Counted from the stretch's first letter, positions 43,691-52,916 are shown. The stretch is DNA of 64,000 nucleotides from Ardenticatenales bacterium (GCA_020853525.1 JADYYS010000024.1:1-64000), one strand, 5' to 3'. Notes: generated by a model not told the origin, from the letters alone. Made by a program: numbers and translations.

Positions 43691-44665
43691 ATGACCCCTG
43701 CCGAAGCACCGACCGACCTGCTGTACGGCCGCCTCATCCTGTGCTCGGGCACCGCCAACCAGCCGTTGGCCGCCGAGATCGCGGCCTATCTGAAGACGGC
43801 GCTCCATCCGGTCGAGATCCGACAGTTCGCGAACTCGAACACGTTCGTCCGGCTGGACAAGTCGGTCCGCGGCTGCGATGTATTCTGGGTGCAGCCGACG
43901 AGCGCGCCGGCGAACGACAACCTGATGGAGCTCCTGATCGCCATCGACTGCCTGCGCCGCGACTCGGCCGGGCGGATCACGGCCGTCGTGCCGTACTACG
44001 GCTACGGGCGCTCCGACAAGAAGGACCAGCCGCGCGTCCCGATCACGGCGCGCCTGGTGGCCGACATGCTGACGACCGCCGGCGCCGACCGCGTCCTGAC
44101 GATGGACCTGCATGCCGGCCAGATCCAGGGCTTCTTCCACATCCCGGTGGACGACATCACCGCCCGTCACCACCTGGCCGACTGGGTGAAGCGTTCCGAC
44201 ATCACGGACGGCGTCGTCCTCTCGCCCGACCTGGGCCACGCCAAGGACGCGCGCTACTTCGCGGACGAGGTGGACATGCCGCTCGCGCTCGTCGAGAAGC
44301 GGCGCAGCAAGGACGGCGGCAACACCGAGGCACTCAACCTCATCGGCGAGGTCGAGGGCAAGGACGTCCTGATCGTCGACGAGGAGATCGATACCGCCGG
44401 CACGATGGTCCACGCCGCCGAGTTCGCGATCCAGCGCGGCGCGAAGCGCGTGTACGCCTTGGCCACGCACGCCATCCTCTCCCCGCCGGCCATCGAGCGG
44501 CTGCGGTCGTCGCCGTTCGAGCGCGTCGTCGTCACCAACAGCTGCTACCTGCCGCCCGAGAAGCACCTGCCGTGCATCGAGGTGCTGCCGATCGGTGCGC
44601 TCCTGGGCGAGGTCATCCACCGAATCCACACCGGCCAGTCCGTCGGTGCGATGTTCAACGAGTAG
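43691..44665 (+). CDS. prs: ribose-phosphate pyrophosphokinase (PRPP synthetase)
   Basis: A 324-residue protein with the family order: LCSGTANQPLAAEIAAYL, RQFANSNTFVRLDKSVRG, QPTSAPANDNLMELLIAIDCLRR, PYYGYGRSDKKDQPRVPITARLVADML, DLHAGQIQGFF and the PRPP loop LIVDEEIDTAGTM. It makes PRPP from ribose 5-phosphate and ATP for nucleotide, histidine and tryptophan synthesis. The PRPP loop has Glu-Glu where class I enzymes usually have Asp-Met or similar, and the catalytic loop reads KRRSKDGGNTEALN. GGAG lies seven bases before the ATG. The stop TAG is fused to a palindromic repeat. Confidence 0.95.
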   Translation: MTPAEAPTDLLYGRLILCSGTANQPLAAEIAAYLKTALHPVEIRQFANSNTFVRLDKSVRGCDVFWVQPTSAPANDNLMELLIAIDCLRRDSAGRITAVVPYYGYGRSDKKDQPRVPITARLVADMLTTAGADRVLTMDLHAGQIQGFFHIPVDDITARHHLADWVKRSDITDGVVLSPDLGHAKDARYFADEVDMPLALVEKRRSKDGGNTEALNLIGEVEGKDVLIVDEEIDTAGTMVHAAEFAIQRGAKRVYALATHAILSPPAIERLRSSPFERVVVTNSCYLPPEKHLPCIEVLPIGALLGEVIHRIHTGQSVGAMFNE

Positions 44666-44687
44666 GGGCAGGCCCCCGTGCCTGCCC
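44666..44687. repeat. GTAGGGGC-type hairpin after prs
   Basis: Arms GGGCAGGC/GCCTGCCC surround CCCCGT directly after the prs stop; the TAG stop is the start of the element. It may also terminate transcription. Confidence 0.65.
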
Positions 44688-44727
44688 GCCGTCGCCGACG
44701 ATCACCCCCACCCATGCCCCACCCCCC

Positions 44728-45120
44728 ATGCCCGAGCTGATCACCGCCGTCGAGTCCTACGCCCCGTGGCTGTACGGTCTCCTCGGCTGTCTGGCGGTGC
44801 GCGAGCTCTGGGTGGCGCGACGGGCGCTGCGCGGCCGCCGCGCGGCCGCATTCGGCGTCGAGCGCGAGGCCTACCTCGGCCGCTACGTGCGCAGCCTCGT
44901 CACGCTCCTGCTCCTCATGACGATCGGCTTCGGCATCTTCACCGTGGCGAGCGTCGTCGCGCCGACGCTGACGCCCGAACAGCGCCGCCGGACGGACCGC
45001 GACGTCCCGTTCGTCGCCCCGACCGTCCTCGCCCCGGTCCCGACGAACAGCCCGACGCGCCCGCGCGCGACGCACACGCCGGTGGTGCCGGACATCGTGA
45101 CGGTGACGCCGCGGCCGTGA
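44728..45120 (+). CDS. small membrane protein with Thr/Pro tail
   Basis: A 130-residue protein with two hydrophobic segments (about 12-30 and 56-79) and a Pro/Thr-rich C-terminal tail of about 35 residues (APVPTNSPTRPRATHTPVV). I do not recognise a family. The ATG lacks a ribosome-binding site. It lies 62 bases after prs and ends in front of a strong hairpin shared with the convergent gene. Confidence 0.6.
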   Translation: MPELITAVESYAPWLYGLLGCLAVRELWVARRALRGRRAAAFGVEREAYLGRYVRSLVTLLLLMTIGFGIFTVASVVAPTLTPEQRRRTDRDVPFVAPTVLAPVPTNSPTRPRATHTPVVPDIVTVTPRP

Positions 45121-45129
45121 TGTCGGCAT

Positions 45130-45207
45130 CCGCCCAACATGCCGGCCCACCGCAATCGCCCCTACGCGGTGGGCGGGGCGATTGCGGTGGGCCGGCATGT
45201 TGGGCGG
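45130..45207. terminator. 33-bp perfect inverted repeat, bidirectional terminator
   Basis: Arms 45130-45162 and 45175-45207 are perfectly complementary around a 12-base loop. It lies between two convergent genes, 9 bases after one stop and 20 bases after the other. The loop boundary carries GCCCCTACG, the same end as the dispersed palindromes, so it may be a member of that family that captured more flanking sequence. Confidence 0.7.
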
Positions 45208-45227
45208 AAGAGAGGGGGCGTGCGGGT

Positions 45228-46766
45228 TTAGGGCACCGGACGCGGTTTCACCATGTACGGCAGGATCACGATCCCGCGGACCGTTTCGAGCGTCGGGATC
45301 GCGGTGCTCGTCGGGCCGGGTGTCGGGGTGAGCTCGATGGATGGCGTGGCGGACGGGCGGCGCGGCGTGTTCGTGGCGCTCGGGGTGGCGCGCGTGCGCG
45401 TGGCGGTGGGCGAGGGCGGCTGGTGCGTCGCGCTCGGGCCCGGCGTCGTGGGCTCGGGGGTGGGCGTCGGGATGCTCGAGGGGAAGCGGCCGTAGTACAC
45501 GTCCGGGCTGCCCTGGTCCTCGTCTTTCACCCAGACCGCGTGCACGATCCCGCCGTGCGCGGCGATGACCGGCGACGAGACCTTGCCGCCCTCGATCGCG
45601 ATCGGTGCCGCGGCCGGCTCGGCCGGCTTGAAGTTGATCGATGCGTCCGGTGCCTGCGGCTGTTCGCGCCAGGCCACCATCGCCCCGACGTCGGGCGGAC
45701 CGAAGACGACGCTGGGCTCGACCGAGCGGTCGGCGGCCGTGCCGCTCAGGTTCACGCTCCGCTGACCGGGCATCGTGCAGTCCATGTAGATGTCCGGCTG
45801 GCCGGCACCGCCGTCCACCTGCTCCTGCCACGCCGTGCACGCATCGCCGTTGCTGCCGGCCGCCAGGTCGGGCGCGCGGCCGTGGCTGCCGCTGTTCAGT
45901 TTCGTCGACTCCACCCAACCGTTGCCCGGCTTGAACGCGCTGCGGATGATCTCGCCCTCGCCGAGCTCGGGGACATCCTTGTTCCACGTCGACCAGACGC
46001 CGTCCCCGGCTTCCGGACCGGCGGCGATCCGGGGCGACTGGGCATGCACGGTGTCGAGGATGATGTCGACGGACGACAGCTCGCCGAGTGTCGGCAACTC
46101 CGCGCTGACGATCGCCCAGTACGGCTGGCCGTCCGAGGCCTCGTCCACCCACGTCATCCACACCCGGCCGAGCGCGTCGATCGCCACGTCCGGCTGCTTG
46201 CAGTAGAACGTGACGTTGTCCTTCTGTCCCCAGCGCAAGCGCGATGGCTCCGACCACGTCTGCGTGCCGGGCGCCCAGCGGGCGACGTTGATCTCGGTCG
46301 GCGCGCCGTCCTCCCACGGGGGCTGGACGAACGCCACGACGACGAGGTCGCCCCTCGCCGCGATCGCCGGATCCTGCCCGGACTCGAAGATCCAGTGCAC
46401 GGCCGACCAATCGCCCTTCCAGTTGCCGGTCTGCAGGTTGAAGTTGCGGTAGCGGTGCGCCACGCCGTTCACGATGAACTCGGCGTTCTCTTCCTCCCAC
46501 ACCACGTGCACCGTGCCGGTGTTCGTCGCGCTGTCCGTGGCGATCGCGATGCCGGGATGGGACGAGGCGCGCCCGGCGGTGAGCGAGAGGTTCAGCGTGT
46601 CCTCGAGCGTCACCTGCGGCCGCGCGCCGCCGACGGCGGGCAGCAGCGCCACGCAAAGCGCGACGGCCAGCGCACGAGCGATGTGCCCGCGGGCCGCCGG
46701 CCGGATGGCCCGCCGGATCGCTCGCACCATCGGCCCGCCGCGCAGGCAGTGCATGAGGCGCATCAT
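45228..46766 (-). CDS. secreted BNR/propeller-like protein with Thr-Pro stalk and C-terminal LP motif
   Basis: A 512-residue protein. A signal peptide (ARGHIARALAVALCVALLPAVGGA) is followed by a six- or seven-bladed propeller-like region with repeated IA...GTVHVVWEEE, VAIDALGRVWMTWVDE, PDLAAGSNGDACTAWQEQ and SPVIAAHGGIVHAVWVKDE strands (about 50-410). Then comes a Thr-Pro/Ser stalk (about 420-485) and a terminal ETVRGIVILPYMVKPRPVP. The first ATG overlaps the stop of the upstream gene as ATGA, so translation is coupled. Probably an extracellular binding protein; no sialidase catalytic residues were identified. Confidence 0.82.
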   Translation of the reverse strand: MMRLMHCLRGGPMVRAIRRAIRPAARGHIARALAVALCVALLPAVGGARPQVTLEDTLNLSLTAGRASSHPGIAIATDSATNTGTVHVVWEEENAEFIVNGVAHRYRNFNLQTGNWKGDWSAVHWIFESGQDPAIAARGDLVVVAFVQPPWEDGAPTEINVARWAPGTQTWSEPSRLRWGQKDNVTFYCKQPDVAIDALGRVWMTWVDEASDGQPYWAIVSAELPTLGELSSVDIILDTVHAQSPRIAAGPEAGDGVWSTWNKDVPELGEGEIIRSAFKPGNGWVESTKLNSGSHGRAPDLAAGSNGDACTAWQEQVDGGAGQPDIYMDCTMPGQRSVNLSGTAADRSVEPSVVFGPPDVGAMVAWREQPQAPDASINFKPAEPAAAPIAIEGGKVSSPVIAAHGGIVHAVWVKDEDQGSPDVYYGRFPSSIPTPTPEPTTPGPSATHQPPSPTATRTRATPSATNTPRRPSATPSIELTPTPGPTSTAIPTLETVRGIVILPYMVKPRPVP

Positions 46767-49700
46767 CGCCCGTCCCAGTCCGTGCGCAGCTTGAGCGCGA
46801 CCCAGCTGCCGTCGTCCGCCTGCTGCAGAACGGCGGACAACCGATTGCCGGCCTGTGCCGGCGCGGCGCGCGTGTCCACGACGGCCATCGAGCGCACGAC
46901 GAAGCTCGTCGTCCCGCCGCCGTCGGACTCGACCTTCCACTCGCCGATCTGACCCGCCGGCGGCAGCTGGAGGATCCGGCCCGTCACGCGCATCTCCGCA
47001 TGGTGCGGCAGGAACCAGATGGAGTCGGCCCGCACCGTCGCCGCGCCGCCGTTCGGTCCGCCGCTCTCGATCGCGCCCTCGGCCCGCACCGGAACGCCGC
47101 GGGCGACGGCCGGCGGGTTCGGGATGGGCGAATGGTTCGCATCGTAGAACTGCGTGGCCGATGTGATGTGAACCGTCGTGCTGCCGACCGTCCAGTAGCG
47201 CTCGGCGCCCTGCTCGACGATGCGCACGAGGATGCCCTCGACCGTCTTGCGGCTGAGAAGCTCCCGCACACCGGCCCCGCTGACCTCGATCGTCCCGGCC
47301 AGGACGGTGCCGCCGTTCGGCGTGCCGGTCACGAAGACGCGCGCGCCGACGGTCAGCGGGCCGTTGACCGTCGTGCCGTCCGCCAGGCTTACCAGGCGGC
47401 CTTCGACGACGAACCAGTCCGGCAGTCCGGGCCGCGTGACGGATTCGGGACCGAGCTTGCTGATCGCGCCCGCCACCTTGACCTGCACGCCGCGGCGCTG
47501 GAACTCGATCCGTTGGGCGTAGAGCGAGCCGTCCGCGCGGGCGATGGCGGTCACGGTGACCGGGTCGCCGTCGCGCGGCGTCAGCGACGCCGGATCGAGC
47601 ACCGTGCCGGCATCGACGTCCACCTTGACCTCGCGGTTGTCGACGTCGTTGTCCCAGCGCCGGATCACCCAGCAGCAGCTCATCAGCGGGTCTGGCAGCT
47701 GGGCGATCACGCCCGTGAGAAGCGTGCTGGCCGGCGGCTCGACGCCGAGGGGCACGTTCCAGACCTCGCAGTTGTCGCCGAAGTCCGCCCGGACCGTGAT
47801 GACCTCCTCGGCCCGGCCCGTCGGCCGGAACGTCGCCGCGAACTGCAGCCGGAGCGTCACGGTCTCGTTGGGCGCGAGCGTGAACGGCTCGGCCAGCCGG
47901 ACGGGGTAGGGCGGCCGGCGCAGCGGCAGGTTCGTCCAGATCGTCTGGATCTCGCCGCCGGCTCGCTCGACTTCGATCGTGGCCAGCGGCGAGAGCGGGT
48001 CGAACTGCGCGACGTTGATGTCGAGCCCGACGAGGCTGTCGGCGGCCGGCCCGCTGTTCGTGAGATCGAAGACGAGCTGCGTGAGGTCGACGCCGTAGCG
48101 CGGGCCGATGAGCGAGGCGGCGCACGGCACCGCGACGCCGTCGCCCGGCGGCACCTGGCGCGTCACGAGCACGGTCTGGCACGGATCCCCGCGGCGGTTG
48201 CTGAAGCGCAGCGCGAACGTGTAGCCGTCCGGCATCGGGGCTTCGGTGAAGTCGACGGCGAGGGCAGCCTGGCTGCCTTGGGCCAGCGTGAGCCCGAGCC
48301 CGTCCGGGACGGTGAACGTCACGCCTTCCGTCGCGTGCACCAGCGCCGCGCCGACGAGCAGCTCCTGCCCGCCCCAACGGATGCCGCGGATGCTGCCGTT
48401 GGCTGCCGGCCACACCAGGCGGAGCGATCGGAGCCGGACGTCGTCGCCGTTGTTGAAGACGTCGACCTGCATGTTGTGGCTCGTCGGCTCGACGAGCGAG
48501 ACGAGCTCGCCGGCCGAAAGGTCGCACTCGCCGACGGCGGCACGGTTCGTGAAGGCCGACTGGCAGCCGCCGTCAAGGGCGACGACGAGCGTGTACGCGC
48601 CGGCGGCCAGCTGCGGGCCGGCGCCGGCGGCCGCCGGCGGTCGGAACCGGAACGCCAGCTCGAGGCTGCCGCCCGCCGGCAGCCGAACCGGGTCCGAGAA
48701 CGGCACGGACACCGGCGATTCGTGCTGCTCGCCTCGCCAGAGCGGCTGGCCGTCGACGGTGACGCTCATGAGCGGGCCGTTGGCGGCCGTCGGCCAGAAG
48801 AGCGTCAGGTCCGTGACGGCACGGTCGATATCGCGCGGGTTCGTCAGCTTGTAGCGCGCTACGTCGCCGTCGATGCCGACCTCGCCCGCCCCGACACCGC
48901 AGTCCCATGCCGCCAAGCCGGTCGTCGTGGAGATCGAGCACCCGTTGCGGGTCGTGCCTTGGAAGCTGTAGCCGTCCTGGGCCGCGTTGTTCTCGAACTC
49001 CAGCCCGATCGCCTTGGGCTTGCCCGGCTCGATCTTGATCCCGTCCTCACGGATCCGCGCCAACGGCAGCGTCGCCGGCGAGGCACGATAGCCGTCCTTG
49101 AGGTCGACGACCTCCGTTCCGTCCACGGTCACTTTGCGCAGCCGGCCGTTCGTAGCCACCGGCCAGGCGACCTCGAGCGCGGTCAGGCTGTCCTCGGTTT
49201 GGCCGGTGTTCTCGACGGTCACCTCGACGCGGTTGCGCGCGCTGGTGGGCACATGCGGTCGGTCCGTGATCCGCACCGGACAGCTCGGGCCGTCGATCCG
49301 TGGGCGCAGCACGGCGCGGCAGCCGTTGCGCAGATGGACGACGGCCGCCTTCAGAAGCCACGGCGCGTCCGGATTGCCCCACGCGAAACGGAGTCCGAGC
49401 TGCGCCGACTCGCCCGGCGCAAGCTGCCAGCCGGCGTCGTGCGTGGCGAAGAACGGGCTGTTGGCCTTGCCGCTGAAGAGCGTCTTGGGCGTCTCGCCCG
49501 GTCCGCGGCGCACCTGGATCTCGGCGAGCGTCGCGTCGTCGCCCGCCCAGCCGAGCTCGACGCCGTCCAGCGTCGTCGTGACGGCCCCGACGTTCGTCAA
49601 CGTACCCCAGATGACACCTTCGCCCGCGCTCGCGCGCTCGAGGTAGCCGACGACCCGACACGTCGGAGCCGGCAGAAGGCCGACGCCGGGCGGATCGGGC

Positions 49701-49876
49701 GCTTGCTGCAGGGCGGACAGGCCGCCGGGTGCCATGGGCGCAGCAGATCTACCCGCATCCCGCAGAAGGGTTGCAGGCCGCAAATCCATGCGGCGCAAGC
49801 CGACCGCGGCCAGCCCGACCAGTGCGGCCAGACCCAGACCGAGGACGACTTTCCCGCGTCGATGACGTCGATCCAT
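46763..49876 (-). CDS. membrane-anchored protein with tandem Cys-containing Ig-like repeats and DUF5666-like C-terminus
   Basis: A 1037-residue protein. One N-terminal helix (GKVVLGLGLAALVGLAAVGL) follows a basic start MDRRHRR. Five repeats of 120-150 residues cover about 75-720. Each has an initial Cys, LTxLxxxWP...NG.L..V.VDG, a PV.L..G.S..L.F.F strand and a closing NGC or GxC. The last 300 residues have DUF5666-like units (VKVDVDAGTVLDP...RDGDPVTVTAIARADGSLYAQRIEF and VEGRLVSLADGTTVNGPLTVGARVFVTG), repeated about three times. A good promoter lies upstream at 49961-49989. It overlaps and probably drives the downstream propeller gene. Confidence 0.8.
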   Translation of the reverse strand: MDRRHRRGKVVLGLGLAALVGLAAVGLRRMDLRPATLLRDAGRSAAPMAPGGLSALQQAPDPPGVGLLPAPTCRVVGYLERASAGEGVIWGTLTNVGAVTTTLDGVELGWAGDDATLAEIQVRRGPGETPKTLFSGKANSPFFATHDAGWQLAPGESAQLGLRFAWGNPDAPWLLKAAVVHLRNGCRAVLRPRIDGPSCPVRITDRPHVPTSARNRVEVTVENTGQTEDSLTALEVAWPVATNGRLRKVTVDGTEVVDLKDGYRASPATLPLARIREDGIKIEPGKPKAIGLEFENNAAQDGYSFQGTTRNGCSISTTTGLAAWDCGVGAGEVGIDGDVARYKLTNPRDIDRAVTDLTLFWPTAANGPLMSVTVDGQPLWRGEQHESPVSVPFSDPVRLPAGGSLELAFRFRPPAAAGAGPQLAAGAYTLVVALDGGCQSAFTNRAAVGECDLSAGELVSLVEPTSHNMQVDVFNNGDDVRLRSLRLVWPAANGSIRGIRWGGQELLVGAALVHATEGVTFTVPDGLGLTLAQGSQAALAVDFTEAPMPDGYTFALRFSNRRGDPCQTVLVTRQVPPGDGVAVPCAASLIGPRYGVDLTQLVFDLTNSGPAADSLVGLDINVAQFDPLSPLATIEVERAGGEIQTIWTNLPLRRPPYPVRLAEPFTLAPNETVTLRLQFAATFRPTGRAEEVITVRADFGDNCEVWNVPLGVEPPASTLLTGVIAQLPDPLMSCCWVIRRWDNDVDNREVKVDVDAGTVLDPASLTPRDGDPVTVTAIARADGSLYAQRIEFQRRGVQVKVAGAISKLGPESVTRPGLPDWFVVEGRLVSLADGTTVNGPLTVGARVFVTGTPNGGTVLAGTIEVSGAGVRELLSRKTVEGILVRIVEQGAERYWTVGSTTVHITSATQFYDANHSPIPNPPAVARGVPVRAEGAIESGGPNGGAATVRADSIWFLPHHAEMRVTGRILQLPPAGQIGEWKVESDGGGTTSFVVRSMAVVDTRAAPAQAGNRLSAVLQQADDGSWVALKLRTDWDGR

Positions 49877-49960
49877 GGCTCTCACTTCAGCACGCACCCG
49901 CAAGCGTCGGTCCCGCCGTCGTACGCGTCGTGCGACGGCAGCGGCCCGTCCGCCGAGGGC

Positions 49961-49989
49961 ATTATAGGTTTCCGCATGGCCCCGGCCAA
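49961..49989 (-). promoter_or_regulatory. sigma-70-type promoter for the two envelope genes
   Basis: On the minus strand TTGGCC (49989-49984) and a perfect TATAAT (49966-49961) are 17 bases apart. Transcription would start near 49954, leaving a leader of about 78 bases before the ATG at 49876. The leader contains a hairpin GCCGTCG-N11-CGACGGC. Confidence 0.65.
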
Positions 49990-50003
49990 CGGGCCGGCGC
50001 CGC

Positions 50004-52916
50004 TCAGGCCCAGGCGAGCGCGGCGCCCGCTCGGATTCGTGTCGGGCTCTGTCCGATGATCGTCGTCGGCTGAGGCATCGGTGTCTCGGTCGGCGCTGGG
50101 GTGTCCGAGGGTGCCGGCGTCGGGCTGGGCGGCTCGGTCGTTGCCGTCGCCGTCGGCTCGTCGGTGGCCGTCGGTTGGGGCGTGGCGGTCGGCTGCGGGG
50201 TGGCCGTCGGCCGCGGGTTGGCCCGGATCGTGACCCGATCGGCCACGACGAAGCGCTGCTCGCGGTTCGTCACGCGCCCCTCGACCTCGACGAGCTGGCC
50301 CTTGCGCAGCTTGCCGCCCCGCACGTTGGCCAGATCGATCGCCACTGCCCACGCCGGCTCGGGCGTGCCGTTCACGCTGATCGCGAGGTCGAACCGGACC
50401 TGGCGCCCGTCCTCGATCGGGTCGTTCAGCACCGTGCCCGTCTTGCGGAAGGGCTCGCCGGGTGTTGCGTCCGCCGTCGCCGCGCTGTTCTCGCCGGTCA
50501 CGGTCGTCGCTCGGTTGGCCGTCGGCCCGCCGCAGCGCTTGTATTCCACGTGCACCTTGCCGCCGACCCGGATGTCGCCCTTGATCGCCGGCTTCACGCC
50601 TTCCTTGTCGGGTCCCATGTGGAACTCCAGCCGCCCGCCGCCGTCCAGGCCGATGACCAGCAGATCGTCGAACCGGTACTCGAGCACCGTGCCGCCGGCC
50701 TTGGCGTTCGTGCAGCTCTCGTCATGGAGCCGGATGAACGCGGTGGCGACGCCCGCCAGCTTGTCCAGCGGGTCGAACTTCACCTTGAGCGAGACACGGC
50801 TGCCGTTGCTGACCCTCGCCCGCTCCTCGGCGGAGAGGCTTCGCAAGTCGATCGTGTAGGCCTGACCGGAGTTGGACAGGAGGAGGCAGCTTTCCGGCCC
50901 GGAGCCGTCGGCCGCAAGCGTGACCTGCTGCACCGTGCCCTCCAAGACGCGGTTCGTCACGCCGTTCTCGTCGCCCGACACCATCACGGTCTCGGTGGCC
51001 ACGGGCTCGCCGGTCGGCTGTACCGTGGCGGTGACGGCATTCGTCGGCGTCGGCAGGACGCCGGGTGTGGACGAGATCGTCGCCGTGGCGGTGATCTCGG
51101 GGGTCGACTGAAGCTCCGGCGTGCCGGTGGGCGTGATCGGCTGCGTCGCGCTGATCGTCGCGGTGGCGGTCAGCGGCACCAGCGGCGCGAGCCCTTTGAC
51201 GCTGACCCGGAGGGCGAGCGGTCGGTTCTCCTCACCGGTGCGGACGTTGAGCCGCAGCTCGACCCCCGTCGGGACATCGAAGAGCGTGTCATAGCCATCG
51301 GGCAGATCGAAGCGCGTCTCGCCGTCCCGCCACGTCAGGCCGACGCTGTCCGCCTTGGGCGTGTCGTCGAGCGGCGTGACCCAGAGCGTGCCATACGGCC
51401 GCTCCTCGCCCTTGCTGTCCGTGCCGATCGAATCGTAGCGTGCGTTGAACGACGTGTCCTCGGAGCGGCCGGCGGCTTGGGCGCGCAGCGTGTCCGTCAA
51501 GCGATCCGTGTGGATCCGGGCCCGCCGCGCCTCGCGGCGCGCGGCATCGAGATCGAACGTCGACAGGAGGATCTGGGCGCCGCGGCTCCACTCCTTGACG
51601 GTGTAGAGCGTGTCGCCCGGCAGTGCGGTCGCCACGGCCGGCACGCGGCCGGCGAAGCCGATGCTCAGCAGAACGACCGCGGCCAGCGAGCCGAGCACGC
51701 CGATGCGCATGCCGAGCGGGCGGGCCGAGCGGCTGCCGGAGCGGAGCCAGCCGGACAACCGTGACCGGCCGGTGGCGGCTGTCGTGGTGTCCGCAGTGGC
51801 CGTCGCGGCGCGGTTTGCACCGGCGATGGCGGCGTGGTGGGCGCGGGCCTGCTCGGCCACGGCCAGGAAGCGCGCGCGGCCGGCCGACAGATCGGGCGAG
51901 ACGGCGGGCGCGTCCGGCGCGAGGGTCTGTGCGAACGCGACGAGCCGACCGATCTCCGCCGCCCGCCCATCCACGCCGGCCGCCGCCAGGGCGGTCTCGA
52001 CCGAGAGCCCGCCGGCCGAGGCCAGCAATCCGGCATCGAGCGCCAGGACGGCGTCGGCCTCGGCCGCTTCGGCGGCGGCGAGTAAGCGGGCGCGTCCGGC
52101 GGCCAAGTCGGGGACGGCCACCGGTATTGCGGCCGTGCGCAGCTGCGCGGCAAAGGTCGCCAACGCCGCGGCGTCCGACCGATCGCCGTCGGGGACGGCC
52201 GCCATGGTTCCGGCTTCGACGGCCGTACCGACGACCACCCCGACGGCCGGACCGGCGGTTGGGGGCAGGAACGAAGCGGCAATCCGCCCATCGAGCGCAT
52301 CGGCCAGCGATGCCTCGTCGGCAGCGGCGACGGCGAGGAAGCGGGCGCGGCCGGCGGCCAGGTCGGCGGCCGGTGCGGACACGCGCTCGGAATGCAGATC
52401 GGAAGCGACCGAGAGAAGCTCGACCAAGTCCGTCAGGTGGTCGGCCAATCGGGCGCGGCCGGCGTCGTCGACTGCCAGCACGGCCAGCGACGCGTCGATG
52501 GAGGCGCCGGTGCGCAGCCGGGCGATGGCGGCATCGAGGGCATCGACGAGCCAGTCGTCGTCGGGCGTTGCCGGCGCGGCGGGCACGGGCGGGATCGATC
52601 CGCCGCCGCCGCCGCCTTCACCCGGCGCGACGGCCATCGCGAAGGGCGCGGCGGTCCCGTCGGTGCGGAGTGCGCCGGCTGCGGCGAGGAAGCGGGCGCG
52701 GCCGGCGGCCAAGCGGTCGGCCGAGAGTGCCGGCGCCGGGCGGGCGGCGCTCGAGAGGTGCTGGACCAGCGCGACGAGCGGTCGCAAGGCGTCCGCCATC
52801 ATGCCGGAGTCAGCCAGCGCCAACTCAAGGCTCGATCCACGTCGGAGGCGTGCAATACAGGCATCCAGCGCATCGCGCATGCCCGCCAAGCCTCCCTGTC
52901 CGTTTCCTGTCGCCAT
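50004..52916 (-). CDS. DUF5667-type anti-sigma-like membrane protein with four-fold repeated cytoplasmic module
   Basis: A 970-residue protein next to a sigma factor gene. The N-terminal 400 residues carry four copies of a module ending xDLAAGRARFLAxA (67-80, 184-197, 269-282, 341-354). At least the first two have the full form DALDAxIARLRxGxSxxxxLA... known from N-termini of Chloroflexota DUF5667 proteins. One helix follows (about 404-424), then a DUF5667-like segment LPGDTLYTVKEWSRGAQILLSTFDLDAARREARRARIH, a Thr/Pro stretch, and DUF5666-like beta domains to the end. The in-frame ATG at 52880 has a better ribosome-binding site (GGGAGG) than the one at 52916. Proposed role: membrane anti-sigma or envelope sensor for the adjacent sigma factor. 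Confidence 0.78.
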   Translation of the reverse strand: MATGNGQGGLAGMRDALDACIARLRRGSSLELALADSGMMADALRPLVALVQHLSSAARPAPALSADRLAAGRARFLAAAGALRTDGTAAPFAMAVAPGEGGGGGGSIPPVPAAPATPDDDWLVDALDAAIARLRTGASIDASLAVLAVDDAGRARLADHLTDLVELLSVASDLHSERVSAPAADLAAGRARFLAVAAADEASLADALDGRIAASFLPPTAGPAVGVVVGTAVEAGTMAAVPDGDRSDAAALATFAAQLRTAAIPVAVPDLAAGRARLLAAAEAAEADAVLALDAGLLASAGGLSVETALAAAGVDGRAAEIGRLVAFAQTLAPDAPAVSPDLSAGRARFLAVAEQARAHHAAIAGANRAATATADTTTAATGRSRLSGWLRSGSRSARPLGMRIGVLGSLAAVVLLSIGFAGRVPAVATALPGDTLYTVKEWSRGAQILLSTFDLDAARREARRARIHTDRLTDTLRAQAAGRSEDTSFNARYDSIGTDSKGEERPYGTLWVTPLDDTPKADSVGLTWRDGETRFDLPDGYDTLFDVPTGVELRLNVRTGEENRPLALRVSVKGLAPLVPLTATATISATQPITPTGTPELQSTPEITATATISSTPGVLPTPTNAVTATVQPTGEPVATETVMVSGDENGVTNRVLEGTVQQVTLAADGSGPESCLLLSNSGQAYTIDLRSLSAEERARVSNGSRVSLKVKFDPLDKLAGVATAFIRLHDESCTNAKAGGTVLEYRFDDLLVIGLDGGGRLEFHMGPDKEGVKPAIKGDIRVGGKVHVEYKRCGGPTANRATTVTGENSAATADATPGEPFRKTGTVLNDPIEDGRQVRFDLAISVNGTPEPAWAVAIDLANVRGGKLRKGQLVEVEGRVTNREQRFVVADRVTIRANPRPTATPQPTATPQPTATDEPTATATTEPPSPTPAPSDTPAPTETPMPQPTTIIGQSPTRIRAGAALAWA

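Noticed and set aside
39117-43694. Very long + strand open frame opposite the Ig-repeat gene (1525 codons)
   Set aside because: Its translation is Arg/Asp/His/Ala-rich with no domain pattern, whereas the minus strand has a signal peptide, a ribosome-binding site and regular Ig-like repeats. High GC keeps opposite frames open.
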